NCBI GenBank assembly: GCA_036504595.1
Contig: DASXUX010000047.1
Span: 62,001-126,000, forward strand
Length of the DNA stretch: 64,000 nt
Direction: 5' to 3'
Source: DASXUX01 sp036504595
GTDB taxonomy: Bacteria > Planctomycetota > SZUA-567 > H5-PLA8
A program made the translations under genes and the position numbers. The notes below the pieces were generated by a model that ran no database searches, had not been told where the DNA came from, and was given only the letters and a program-made list of their open reading frames with translations. Below, piece by piece: positions 55,624 through 64,000 of this stretch (its first letter is position 1; each line of letters begins with the position of its first letter).

Positions 55624-57855
55624 ATGTCCGAAAAAGCCATGCTGTCCGCCTCGCAGCTTCCGCCACCGCTGGCGGCTGCTCTGAGCGCCAAGCTCGACCA
55701 GAATGAAAGCGTTCTCTACGCGCAAGCCAGCGACCTGACGCGCGATCAGAAGTTCGGTCAAAGCTTCCTCGCTGTCACGCGCCAGCGCGTGGCGGTGATG
55801 GACGCAGCCTCGCTGTCGTTCACGCTGCTGCTTTCTGAGATCAAGGAAGTGAAGGTCGATGAGCTTTTCGGCGGCGCGCAACTTACGGCCGAAACGAAAA
55901 GCGGCGGCGAGCGGCGGTTGATCTGTTACACCAAGGCCGTCGTGCCCGAATTCGCCGTGATCTGCCGGATCATCAACCAGCTCTGCGAAGGGCGCGAGCC
56001 CGCGGTGCCCGACAAAACGGAAGCGGCCTACTGCGCTAACTGCGGCGCGCCGTTGCCGGAACGCGGCGCCAATTGCACAGCTTGCGTGCGGCGCTTTCAG
56101 GTGTTCTTGCGGCTGCTCGGATTGCTGAAGCCTTATCGCGCCAAGGCCACGCTGCTGGTGCTCTGCACTTTCTTCACCGTCGTCGCGCAGCTTGCGCCGC
56201 CCTACCTGACGAAGCTGATCGTCGACGGCGTCATCCGTGAGAAGAATCCGCGGCACCTGGGTCTGCTGATCGGCGCCATGCTGGGCTGCGGGCTGCTGAT
56301 GCTGGCCTCGCGACTGGCCAGCGGCATCTTGATGTCCTGGCTCGGCGCGCGACTCGTGACCGATCTGCGTTCGCGGCTCCACGCGGCGCTTCAGCGGCTG
56401 CCGCTCAACTATTATCAACGGCGAGACTCGGGCGAAATCATCGGCCGCGTGATGAACGATACCGGCGAACTGCAGCATTTTTTGATCGATGGCCTGCCGT
56501 TCTTCATGGTCAACTGCATCTCCTTTGTCGCGATTGCCGGAATTCTGCTGTGTATCGACATGCACCTCGCCCTGCTGGTTTTTCTGCCGGTCCCATTTCT
56601 GCTCGGCGGCGGCGGCTGGTTCTGGAAGAGGCTGATTCCGCTCTTCCACAAGCATGGCTCGCGCATCGGCGCGCTGCATTCGACGCTCAACGAGTCGATC
56701 TACGGCATCAAGATCGTCAAGGCGTTCGCTCAGGAGCACGAGCGCATGTCGCGCTTCGACAACACGAACGAAAAACTCTTCCACACGCGCTTTGCGATCG
56801 AACGCACATTCATCGGCTTTTCCGAAGTGATGTCCTGGATCATGACGGTGGGCATCGCCGCGGTCTGGTATTTCGCGGCGCGACGAATCTGCGGCGACGA
56901 TCCGCGTTTGACGGTCGGCGATCTGCTGGCGTTCGTCGGCTACATCTGGCTCTTTTTCGGCCCGGTGCAGTGGTTCACGGCCGTGATGAACTGGATGACG
57001 CACGCGTTTTCCGGTGCCGAGCGCGTTTTCTCGGTGCTGGATTCGCCGCCGGAAGTGTACGAATCGCCGGCCGCCGTCTCGCTGCCCGTGATCAAGGGCG
57101 CCATCGACTTCAAGGACGTGCGCTTCAGTTACGAGCGCGGCAAGGAAATCATCAAGGGCGTTTCGTTCCACGTGGAACCCGGCGCGATGATCGGCCTGGT
57201 CGGGAAGTCCGGCGCGGGCAAGAGCACGCTCATCAGCCTGATCTGCCGCTTCTACGACCCTGATTCGGGCAGCATCGAAATCGACGGCCATCCGATTCGC
57301 GACATCAAGCTGGAGCAGCTTCGCCGCCAGATCGGCATCGTCCCGCAGGATCCGTTCCTGTTCAACGCGAGCATCCTCGAAAACATCCGCTACGGCCGCC
57401 CCGAAGCGACGTTCGATGACGTCCTGCGTTCGGCGCGAGCGGCCAATGCGCATGAGTTCATCCTCGACAAAGAGGACGGCTACGACACGATGATCGGCGA
57501 GAAAGGCACGATGCTTTCCGGCGGCGAAAAGCAGCGGCTGGCCATCGCGCGCGCCATCCTGCATGATCCACCGATCCTGATTCTCGATGAAGCCACCTCT
57601 TCGGTGGACAGCGAAACTGAGAAGGCCATTCAGGAAGCCATCGCGGCGTTGATCAAAGGCCGCACCACGATTGCCATCGCGCACCGTCTCGCCACGCTGC
57701 GCAACGCCAAGCGTCTGATCGTCATCGAGGATGGCAAGCTCGTCGAAGAAGGCACGCACGATCAGTTGCTCGAAAAAGACGGCACGTACGCCAAGCTGGT
57801 CAAGATGCAGACCGAGATCAATCGGATCACGGCGGAGGCCGTGGTGTGGCGTTGA
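55624..57855 (+). CDS. ABC exporter with N-terminal PH-like and zinc-ribbon domains
   Basis: Fused permease-ATPase exporter of the MsbA/LmrA class. An N-terminal soluble domain (about 15-125) resembles a PH-like fold. It is followed by a zinc ribbon (C137, C140, C151, C154), then six membrane helices (about 160-470) with the SGEIIGRVMNDT coupling-type motif. The nucleotide-binding domain has Walker A GLVGKSGAGKST (near 523), the signature LSGGEKQR and Walker B ILILDEATSSVD. At 743 residues it is longer than the usual 580 because of the N-terminal part. The downstream DUF1854 gene is its regular genomic partner. The cargo is unknown. Confidence 0.9.
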   Translation: MSEKAMLSASQLPPPLAAALSAKLDQNESVLYAQASDLTRDQKFGQSFLAVTRQRVAVMDAASLSFTLLLSEIKEVKVDELFGGAQLTAETKSGGERRLICYTKAVVPEFAVICRIINQLCEGREPAVPDKTEAAYCANCGAPLPERGANCTACVRRFQVFLRLLGLLKPYRAKATLLVLCTFFTVVAQLAPPYLTKLIVDGVIREKNPRHLGLLIGAMLGCGLLMLASRLASGILMSWLGARLVTDLRSRLHAALQRLPLNYYQRRDSGEIIGRVMNDTGELQHFLIDGLPFFMVNCISFVAIAGILLCIDMHLALLVFLPVPFLLGGGGWFWKRLIPLFHKHGSRIGALHSTLNESIYGIKIVKAFAQEHERMSRFDNTNEKLFHTRFAIERTFIGFSEVMSWIMTVGIAAVWYFAARRICGDDPRLTVGDLLAFVGYIWLFFGPVQWFTAVMNWMTHAFSGAERVFSVLDSPPEVYESPAAVSLPVIKGAIDFKDVRFSYERGKEIIKGVSFHVEPGAMIGLVGKSGAGKSTLISLICRFYDPDSGSIEIDGHPIRDIKLEQLRRQIGIVPQDPFLFNASILENIRYGRPEATFDDVLRSARAANAHEFILDKEDGYDTMIGEKGTMLSGGEKQRLAIARAILHDPPILILDEATSSVDSETEKAIQEAIAALIKGRTTIAIAHRLATLRNAKRLIVIEDGKLVEEGTHDQLLEKDGTYAKLVKMQTEINRITAEAVVWR

Positions 57856-57870
57856 GGGAGTGTGCAATTC

Positions 57871-57950
57871 GCTCTTGGCTGTTAGCTCTTTGCTCTTTGG
57901 CCGCCAAATCCGCTTGCGAGCCAAGAGCCAAGAGCTAAGAGCAAAGAGCC
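57871..57950. repeat. Inverted heptamer array, GCCAAGA family
   Basis: The left arm (57871-57901) has GCTCTTG/GCTCTTT units and the right arm (57918-57950) has GCCAAGA/GCTAAGA units in reverse complement. It lies between the ABC exporter and its DUF1854 partner and ends at the latter's GGAG SD. Confidence 0.82.
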
Positions 57951-57967
57951 ATCGGAGACGAGCGTTC

Positions 57968-58444
57968 ATGCAGCCAGTGATCAAACCTTCCGTCACACTC
58001 TTGCGCAAAGAGGGCCGCCTTTTTGTGCGCATGAATGGCAGCGAAGAGAAGCCCGCGAAGGTTGTCTGGGCGCGGCCGGTCAGCGGCATGGGCGCGGAAC
58101 TCGCGATTCTCGACGATAAGAAAAAAGAAGTCTGCACGCTGCAAAGCCTCAATGAACTGGACCCCGATTCGCGCAAGCTGGCCGAAGAGGAGCTTCTCCG
58201 CCGTTACCTGCTGGCGCGCATCACGCGGGTGCTTTCCACCACCGCGTTTGTCGGCACGCGCTACTGGAACGTGGAGACGGAACTCGGCCCGCGCCAGTTC
58301 GTTATCAAAAATGCGCACAAAGACGTCACGTGGTTGAGCGACGACCACGTCGTGCTGCGTTGCACACTCGGCAACCGGTACGAAATTCCCTCGCTGGCCA
58401 AGCTAGATCCCGTTTCACTGGAGCACGTGGAGCGGATAATATAG
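57968..58444 (+). CDS. DUF1854-family ABC exporter accessory protein
   Basis: A soluble protein of 158 residues of the DUF1854 family. Matching stretches are LDPDSRKLAEEELLRRY, ARITRVL, GTRYWNVETELGPRQFV and LRCTLGNRYEIPSLAKLDPVS. DUF1854 genes regularly follow ABC exporters of this type and in some bacteria are grouped with cyanophycin genes. No cphA is present here. It probably helps or regulates the exporter. The ATG at 57968 has GGAG about 12 bases upstream. An inverted array separates it from the exporter gene, so it may be regulated by the hairpin. Confidence 0.83.
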   Translation: MQPVIKPSVTLLRKEGRLFVRMNGSEEKPAKVVWARPVSGMGAELAILDDKKKEVCTLQSLNELDPDSRKLAEEELLRRYLLARITRVLSTTAFVGTRYWNVETELGPRQFVIKNAHKDVTWLSDDHVVLRCTLGNRYEIPSLAKLDPVSLEHVERII

Positions 58445-58632
58445 TTGGTACTTGGTGAGTGGTACTTGGTGAGTGGTGAGTGGTAGGATTGCGGATTGAA
58501 CAGCTCACCGCAGAGGACGCGGAAGACGCAGAGAAGTGACCTAAGAAACTCTGTGACCTTTGTGTTCTCTGCGCCTCTGTGTTGAAAACTGTTGCCGTTA
58601 ATTCCGCAATCCGACTTCTGCAATCCGCAATT
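58445..58632. repeat. Nested arrays: GAGTGGT, GGATTGC, CACAGAG families
   Basis: Units of GAGTGGT/ACTTGGT come first (58445-58486). An outer pair GGATTGCGGATTG (58487-58499) and CAATCCG/CAATCCGC (about 58607-58630) encloses an inner inverted pair of CGCAGAGG and CTCTGTG units. The tract precedes the SD of cbpA. Confidence 0.78.
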
Positions 58633-58641
58633 AGGTGGGAC

Positions 58642-59616
58642 ATGGCGATCAAGTTCAGAGACTACTACGAGATTCTTGGCGTCCCGCGCACGGCGTCGCA
58701 GGATGAGATTCGCACGGCGTACCGGAAGCTCGCGCGCAAATATCATCCCGACGTGAACAAGGCCAAGGACGCCGGCGACCGCTTCAAAGAGCTCAACGAG
58801 GCCAACGAGGTTCTCGGCGATCCGCAAAAGCGCAAGAAGTACGACCAGCTCGGCGCCAACTGGCGCATGGGCGACGAGTTCACTCCGCCGCCGGGCTGGG
58901 AACATGTCGGCCGGGGCGGGGCGGGGGCGGTCGGAGGCAGCGCGTTCAGCGATTTCTTCGAATCGCTCTTCGGCGGAAAATTCGGGGGCTTTCGGGATTC
59001 CCGCGGCTTCGGTGGCTTCAGCGATTTCGGCCAGCACGGAGGTGTCGTCGAAGAAGAGCAGGGGCAGGGAGCCGACGAGGAAGCTCACATCGAGATTTCG
59101 CTCGACGACGCGTTCCATGGTACTGAGCGCACCATCGCGGTGCAGATGCCCGAAGGCGGTCCGGACGGCCGCGTGCGCACGACGACTCGCCATTTGCGCG
59201 TGAAAATCCCCAAAGGCATTAGCACCGGCCAGCGCATTCGCCTCGCCGGCCAGGGCGCGCCCGGCCCCGGTGGACGCGGCGATCTCTACCTGGTTGTGGA
59301 ACTCGAACCGCATGCTGATTTCCGTGTCGAAGGCCGTAACTTGCACACGACGCTTTCCGTGGCGCCGTGGGAAGCCGTGCTCGGCGCGGAGATCCCCCTC
59401 AAGACCCTCGCCGGCGGCCTGACGCTGACGATTCCGCCGGGCACCAGCAGCGGCGCGAAGATGCGCCTGAAAGGCAAAGGCCTGCCCAACCCCAGCGGTA
59501 CGCCCGGCGACCTCTACGCCGAAGTCAAGATCGTCACGCCCAAGCGCCTTACTGCCGCCGAAAAGGAACTGTGGCAGAAGCTGTCGAAGGAGTCGAAGTT
59601 CAACCCGCGCTCGTAG
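58642..59616 (+). CDS. cbpA: DnaJ-type co-chaperone without zinc finger (CbpA-like)
   Basis: J-domain co-chaperone that stimulates DnaK. The J domain (residues 5-70) has HPD at 35-37. A Gly/Phe-rich region (about 85-145) is followed by the two C-terminal beta domains (about 150-320; HIEISLDDAFHGTERTI, KIPKGISTGQRIRL, LKGKGLPNPSGTPGDLYAEV). The zinc-finger region of true DnaJ is missing, so it is a type II protein such as CbpA. GGTGGG precedes the ATG. Its stop codon TAG is provided by the first base triplet overlap with the composite repeat that starts at 59612. Confidence 0.92.
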   Translation: MAIKFRDYYEILGVPRTASQDEIRTAYRKLARKYHPDVNKAKDAGDRFKELNEANEVLGDPQKRKKYDQLGANWRMGDEFTPPPGWEHVGRGGAGAVGGSAFSDFFESLFGGKFGGFRDSRGFGGFSDFGQHGGVVEEEQGQGADEEAHIEISLDDAFHGTERTIAVQMPEGGPDGRVRTTTRHLRVKIPKGISTGQRIRLAGQGAPGPGGRGDLYLVVELEPHADFRVEGRNLHTTLSVAPWEAVLGAEIPLKTLAGGLTLTIPPGTSSGAKMRLKGKGLPNPSGTPGDLYAEVKIVTPKRLTAAEKELWQKLSKESKFNPRS

Positions 59617-60020
59617 GACATTTCGCCGAATTGTCCCGTTCCCCTCAGCTCAGCGCCTGTAAAAAATTGCACATGTGGTAGTCTGGCCACTCATCCGAAT
59701 CCTGACCCTAAACCCTGAACCCCGACCCCTGAACCCTGCTGTCCTTCTGTCCAATCCTGCACCGTGCGTCGTAGGACATTTCGCCGAATTGTCCCGTTCC
59801 CCTCAGCTCAGCGCCTGTAAAAAATTGCACATGTGGTGATGCAACCCCAGAACCCTGACCCCCGACCCCTGAACCCTGCCGTTCTCCCGTCCAATCCTGC
59901 ACCGTGCGTCGTAAGCCATTCCGCTGGACTGTCCGTCGTGCCCTCCGCCCAACCCTGTAAGAAATTGCACATGTGGTGATGCAAAACCCTGAACCCTGAA
60001 CCCCGACCGCCGAACCCTGC
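59612..60020. repeat. Three tandem copies of a composite palindromic repeat with GAACCCT heptamers
   Basis: Copies start at 59612, 59770 and about 59910, so the period is about 140-158 bp. Each has a palindrome GGACATTTCGCCGAATTGTC plus C (degenerate in copy 3), a TTGCACATGTGG box about 50 bp on, and a run of GAACCCT/GACCCCT heptamers, then TCTGTCCAATCCTGCACC. Copies 1 and 2 are identical over about 65 bp. The same modules occur inverted at 24002-24150. The stop codon of cbpA lies inside copy 1. Confidence 0.85.
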
Positions 60021-60330
60021 TGTTCCTGCGTCCGGGCAGAGTATCTCACCCGCCCTCATATATACTGACGTTCCAGACGCAAAAACGTTGCAAAGATTTT
60101 GGCAAAGCTTTGCATAATAGTGAGGTTCAACAACGCCCGTCGCGTTGCCAACCTCAGTACCTATGCGCCTTTTCACCTTTCTCGATTTCTTGCGTTTTCT
60201 TCATCATAGCGGTATAATTCAGCTTGTTTATCACTCGGATCGGCAGCTTCATTTCCCAAGAAACGAAGCCGCACGTCGTAGCACGAACTTCAAGCTACGT
60301 GTTACTGCTTTTTTCGTGGAGGGAACAGCC
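60021..60330. other. Upstream region of the surface-protein gene
   Basis: Unique DNA between the composite repeat and the ATG at 60331. It holds the promoter candidate at 60190-60218. The 100-base leader after it has no recognised structure or small gene. GGAGGGAAC precedes the ATG. Confidence 0.5.
60190..60218 (+). promoter_or_regulatory. Candidate sigma70 promoter of the surface-protein gene
   Basis: TTGCGT (60190-60195) and a perfect TATAAT (60213-60218) are separated by 17 bp. Transcription would start near 60225, about 106 bases before the ATG. Confidence 0.6.
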
Positions 60331-61284
60331 ATGCGGCGCGCAGTTTTCTGCTTCGGAATACTGGCCTTGGCCATGTGCTCGTTTTTGCCTGCCGCCACGC
60401 TTTATGTCGATGCCAGCGCCCCCGCCGGCGGCAACGGCCAGGCGTGGTCCACCGCCTTCACCGATCTGCAAGCCGCCCTCGACATCGCGCAGAGCGGCGA
60501 CGAAATCCGCGTGGCGCATGGGACGTACAAGCCGACGAAGCAAACAAATCCGCCCAACCCGCGTTCAGCAATGTTCCAGTTGATCTCCGGCACGACGCTC
60601 AAAGGAGGCTACGCAGGAGTCGCTGGACCTGATCCGGATGCAAGGGACTTCACTGCGCACGAGACGATCCTGAGCGGGGATTTGAATGGGGATGATGACC
60701 CAACTAAGGCGCTGAACGACCCAGCGAGGAACAACGAAGAAAATTGTTACCGCATAATCAACGGGGAGACGGACATCAGCGGCTTTACAATTGAAGGCGG
60801 TAATGCGAACGGTGCCTTGTGCTCTTTCGGAGCAGCGATCGGCGATGGCGGAAGCGGAGGCATCATACTCGATTGTACTTTTCGGGGAAACCACGGCGAT
60901 GGAGATGGGGGTGCAATCTCTGCTACCGGCAATGTCCAGATAATTCGGTGCAAGTTTTTCGACAACCACGCCAATTGTGGTGGGGCTATTTACAGCACAT
61001 CCTCTATCGCTTTGATTGAAAGATGCCTGTTCTCCCAAAATAGTGCTTCGTCCAATGGTGGAGCCGTGCGATTCTATGCAAACAGCTACTCCGTTACCGT
61101 CGAAAATTCTATCTTCTTAGGAAATACATCGACAGATGGCGCGGCCATAGACTTCGGGGTTGTCGGCATTTCGCCACACGTCGTCAACTGCACGTTCTAC
61201 GGGAATTCGGCCACCAATGCGGGGGGGGGCGATCTGCAACCAGTCCGCCAGCCCCACCCTCACCAACCTCATCTGTTGGGGTGA
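60331..61284 (+). CDS. Parallel beta-helix surface protein, N-terminal part (frameshift at G9)
   Basis: Start of a large exported protein. A signal peptide (1-22) is followed by a beta-helix repeat unit beginning LYVDASAPAGGNGQAW and TAFTDLQAALDIAQSGDEI, typical of exported polymorphic or pectin-lyase-fold proteins. The frame runs into nine consecutive G residues at 61221-61229. With eight G the reading would go on as NAGGAICNQSASPTLTNL, matching the following frame, whereas with nine it ends at 61284 after about 20 nonsense residues. The tract could be phase-variable, a mutation, or a sequencing error. GGAGGG precedes the ATG. Confidence 0.75.
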   Translation: MRRAVFCFGILALAMCSFLPAATLYVDASAPAGGNGQAWSTAFTDLQAALDIAQSGDEIRVAHGTYKPTKQTNPPNPRSAMFQLISGTTLKGGYAGVAGPDPDARDFTAHETILSGDLNGDDDPTKALNDPARNNEENCYRIINGETDISGFTIEGGNANGALCSFGAAIGDGGSGGIILDCTFRGNHGDGDGGAISATGNVQIIRCKFFDNHANCGGAIYSTSSIALIERCLFSQNSASSNGGAVRFYANSYSVTVENSIFLGNTSTDGAAIDFGVVGISPHVVNCTFYGNSATNAGGGDLQPVRQPHPHQPHLLG

Positions 61285-64000
61285 CAGCCCCGGCGAAATC
61301 TACAGCGACGCGAACAGCTACCCCTCCATCACCTACTGCTGCATCCAAGGTTGGTCCTCCGGCGGCACCGGCAACATCTCCTCCGACCCGCTCTTCGTCA
61401 ACCCACTCGGAGCCGACGGCATCGCCGGCACCGAAGACGACGACCTGCGCCTCAAGCCGCGCTCGCCCTGCATCGACGCGGGCAGCAACGCCGCCGTGCG
61501 CTCGGGCGTCACGACCGATCTGGACGGCAACCCGCGTTTCGTTGACGACCCAGCGGTCGCCGACACCGGCAGCGGCAGTTCACCCGTCGTGGATATGGGC
61601 GCCTACGAGAAACAGAACCGCTCCGCACTTATCTTCTACGTGGACGCCAGCGCGCCACCGCTTGGGAACGGCCTCTCCTGGGGGACAGCTTTCAACGATC
61701 TCCAGGCCGCTCTCGACATGGCCGAACCCGGTGACGAAATCCGCGTCGCGCAAGGGATATATAAGCCCTCGAAGCAGACGAATCCGAGCCTTCCCCGCAC
61801 GGCGACGTTCCAGTTAATCGCGGGGACCACGATGAGAGGCGGGTTCGCGGGAATTGCGAGCCCCGAACCGGATTCGCGGGACCTGGCGGTGTTCGGCGCG
61901 ACGCTGAGCGGCGACATCGGCACCACAGGCGATAACTCCGACAACTGCTACCACGTCTTGAGCGCCAGCGGCGACATGCAGAACGGCGCCGTTGATGGCT
62001 TCACGATCACCGCCGGGAACGCCAACGGAGCCAGTCCTTTCAATTCTGGCGGCGGTGCGTTCTTCAGCCTCGTAAACAATCTCGCCATCACAAACAGCCT
62101 CTTCAGTACCAATTGCGCCGACTCTCGCGCTGGCGCAATGTACAACGACCGCTCTTCCCCGACGATCGTGCGATGCGCTTTCACCGGCAACACCGCAGTA
62201 AACGCAAACAGCTGTGGCGGGATGTTCAACGACAACAACGCCTCGCCTAGCATCACTGACTGCACTTTCAGCGGGAACACCGGCAATGACGGCGGCGGGA
62301 TATACAACTTCAACTACTCCTCTCCCGCAATCACCAACTGCATCTTCAGAGGCAACGTCGGTAACTACGGGGCCGGGATGTTCAACTATCTGTATTCGTC
62401 ACCGACCGTAGTGAACTGCGTGTTTGATGCGAATACCGCCAACTACTCTGGTGGTGGAATGTACAACCAGAACGGCTGCTCGCCTGCCATAGCAAATTGC
62501 ACCTTCGCCGGCAACGATGCGACTGCCCACGATGGCGGTGGGATGTACAACTACGACGCGTCGCCCGTCGTAACGAACTGTATCTTCTGGGGCGACACTG
62601 CAGGGGGTGCTGGCCCGGAAATCTGCGATTCGTCGTCCAGTACGATCGTGGCGTACACCTGTGTCGCGGGCGGCTACATCGGCACCGGCAACATCTCCTC
62701 CGACCCACTCTTCGTCAACCCACTCGGAACGGACGGGATCGCCGGAACTGAGGATGATGACTTGCGGCTTCGGGCCGGTTCGCCCTGCATCGACGCCGGC
62801 CAAAACGCCGCCGTTCCATCCGGCGTCACGACCGATCTCGCTGGAAACCCCCGTTTCGCAGAAGACCCCGACGCGGCCAACACCGGTAGCGGCACTGCGC
62901 CGATCGTGGACATGGGCGCTTACGAAGGCGCGTTGCGCCCCGTTGCACTTGGCGATTCGTATGTTGTCGGCTCCAACGAAATACTCAGCGTTTCGGCGGC
63001 GGGCGTCCTGATCAACGACAGTGATCCGCTCGGAACTGTCCTCAGCGCCATTCTGGAAACCGATGTCGGCCATGGCACGCTGTCGTTGAATAGCGATGGT
63101 TCGTTCACCTATACGCCCACGACAGATTACGTCGGCCCGGATTCCTTCAAATACCGCGCGAAGAACAGTTTAGGAGACGTCTCGTTTATCGCCACCGTTT
63201 CCATCGATGTCGCCGGCCTCTTGACGATCACGCAGACTTCGCCGCAGCCGGGCTCCGTCCTCGCGGTCGCGCCTTCAGAGATCAAGGTCTGGTGCGACCT
63301 CGACGTTGATCCGGCCGCAGTCAATGCAGACACGGTAAAACTCGTGGGCAGCGGACCCGACCGGGTCTTCGGTACATCAGATGACATCCAGATCACGCCA
63401 TCATCGCTCACGGCCACGGGCAATACGCTGACGCTCGACGTGAACGGTCTGCTGGACCCAGGACAGCGCTACAGAGTAACCGTGAAGAGCGGCACTGGCA
63501 CCGGGGGCCTGGTTTTCGGAGGCAGCCATCGCGTAATCATCCCGGACCAGACATGCTATCGGCTCACGGATCTCACGGTGGAGGCGTGGGTCAATCTGGC
63601 ATCGCTGCCAAGCGATCAGGTGCAGATCTTCATCCGCGATGACGACCGCCCCGGCTATGAACCTTTTGATTTGAGACTGGCGTCCGGTGGCATGGCGCAG
63701 TTCTGCATTGCAACCGCGACAAACGCGGAGTTTATCGCCAACTCCGGCTGGGCTCTTACGCCGGGAACTTGGACACACTTGGCCGGCGTCTTCGATTCCT
63801 CGACGAAGGTTCTGCGAATGTATGTAGACGGCCAAAGCCGGGGCTCGGCAACCGCCAGCGATGTGCCTTTGCAGATCCTCACGGGCGGCTTTCCCAGCCT
63901 GGGGATCGGCGACCTTAGTCCGCCTGACTGCGGGCCCCAGTTCTTCAATGGGAGCATTCGCGACGTTCGAATTTGGGGCGTGGCGCGCACGCAGACTGAA
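61230..64000 (+). CDS. Surface protein, continuation: beta-helix, cadherin-like, Big_5 and LamG domains (partial)
   Basis: Open in the +2 frame from the G tract to the right edge with no stop (about 920 codons). The end of the first beta-helix unit (SSDPLFVNPLGADGIAGTED) is followed by a second unit beginning FYVDASAPPLGNGLSW (about 61630-62930), which ends in the same SSDPLFVNPLG motif, so the units are tandem homologues. Next come a cadherin-like tandem domain (VLINDSDPLGT, FTYTPTTDYVGPDSFKYRA), a Big_5-like domain (TSPQPGSVLAVAPSEIKV) and the start of a LamG/concanavalin-like domain (TDLTVEAWVNLAS). It is probably an adhesin or matrix protein. It lacks its own start and belongs with the gene at 60331. 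Confidence 0.78.

Noticed and set aside
59708..60176. Minus-strand frames of 113 and 122 codons
   Set aside because: They are translations of the three tandem composite repeats, with repeated Gly-Ser-Gly-Phe segments and no start signals.

Overview
The window is chromosomal DNA of a GC-rich (about 60%) bacterium, most likely a member of the Planctomycetota or a close PVC-group relative. Evidence: a membrane beta-propeller protein (22434-23885) carries the FSLRTLL motif seen in many planctomycete membrane proteins; there are secreted DUF6807, Tat-exported Gfo/Idh and CAP-domain proteins, a long SecA, and a parallel beta-helix/LamG surface protein. murA is present, so peptidoglycan precursors are made. 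I see no rRNA, tRNA, prophage, transposase gene or CRISPR array. The taxonomic call is inference from family content.

Layout. 1-3276 (minus): a molybdate/sulfate-type ABC permease (cut by the left edge), a double-domain substrate-binding protein and an AraC regulator. 3411-14176 (mostly minus): secreted transglutaminase-like protein, exported pyroglutamyl peptidase, a Trp-rich/coiled-coil protein, a UbiA prenyltransferase, serA, a Tat-exported Gfo/Idh oxidoreductase and a DUF6807 protein, divergent from a 1306-aa exported protein (14303-18223). 18388-22287: a small exported protein followed by secA. 22434-28828: WD40-like membrane protein, a coiled-coil membrane protein split by an in-frame TGA, corA and murA. 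28962-34293 (minus): L28, an EF-G2-type GTPase, a sugar isomerase-like protein, a cold-shock protein and a Ser/Thr kinase. 34357-41184: DUF4254, an M16-fold protein without its zinc motif, an unknown gene, nadE with a consensus promoter, and an FHA-DUF4388 protein. 41268-48559 (minus): an apparent three-gene operon, GntR/LacI-type regulator, CBM9-propeller-CBM9 protein, lipoprotein. 48773-59616 (plus): membrane protein, CAP protein, a paralogous pair of small exported proteins, typA, a zinc ribbon, folK, an ABC exporter with DUF1854 partner, and cbpA. 60331-64000: a large surface protein, frameshifted at a G9 tract and cut by the right edge.

The most striking feature lies outside ordinary genes. 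More than 20 intergenic or gene-edge tracts consist of degenerate tandem HEPTAMERS. At least a dozen sequence-unrelated unit families (GACTCCA, GAACCCT, GAGTGGT, AATGATG, GCCAAGA, GAGGCTT, GCTGAGT, AATGACC, CTCCTGC, GTCTGGT, GTGGCAG, GGGTGAC and others) share the 7-nt period. About half occur as head-to-head inverted arrays that would form long imperfect hairpins. Some arrays run into genes and encode signal-peptide regions. Two further dispersed families, a modular palindromic composite repeat and a REP-like palindrome, supply the stop codons of cbpA and murA. One inverted array sits between a small exported protein and secA in a SecM-like geometry.
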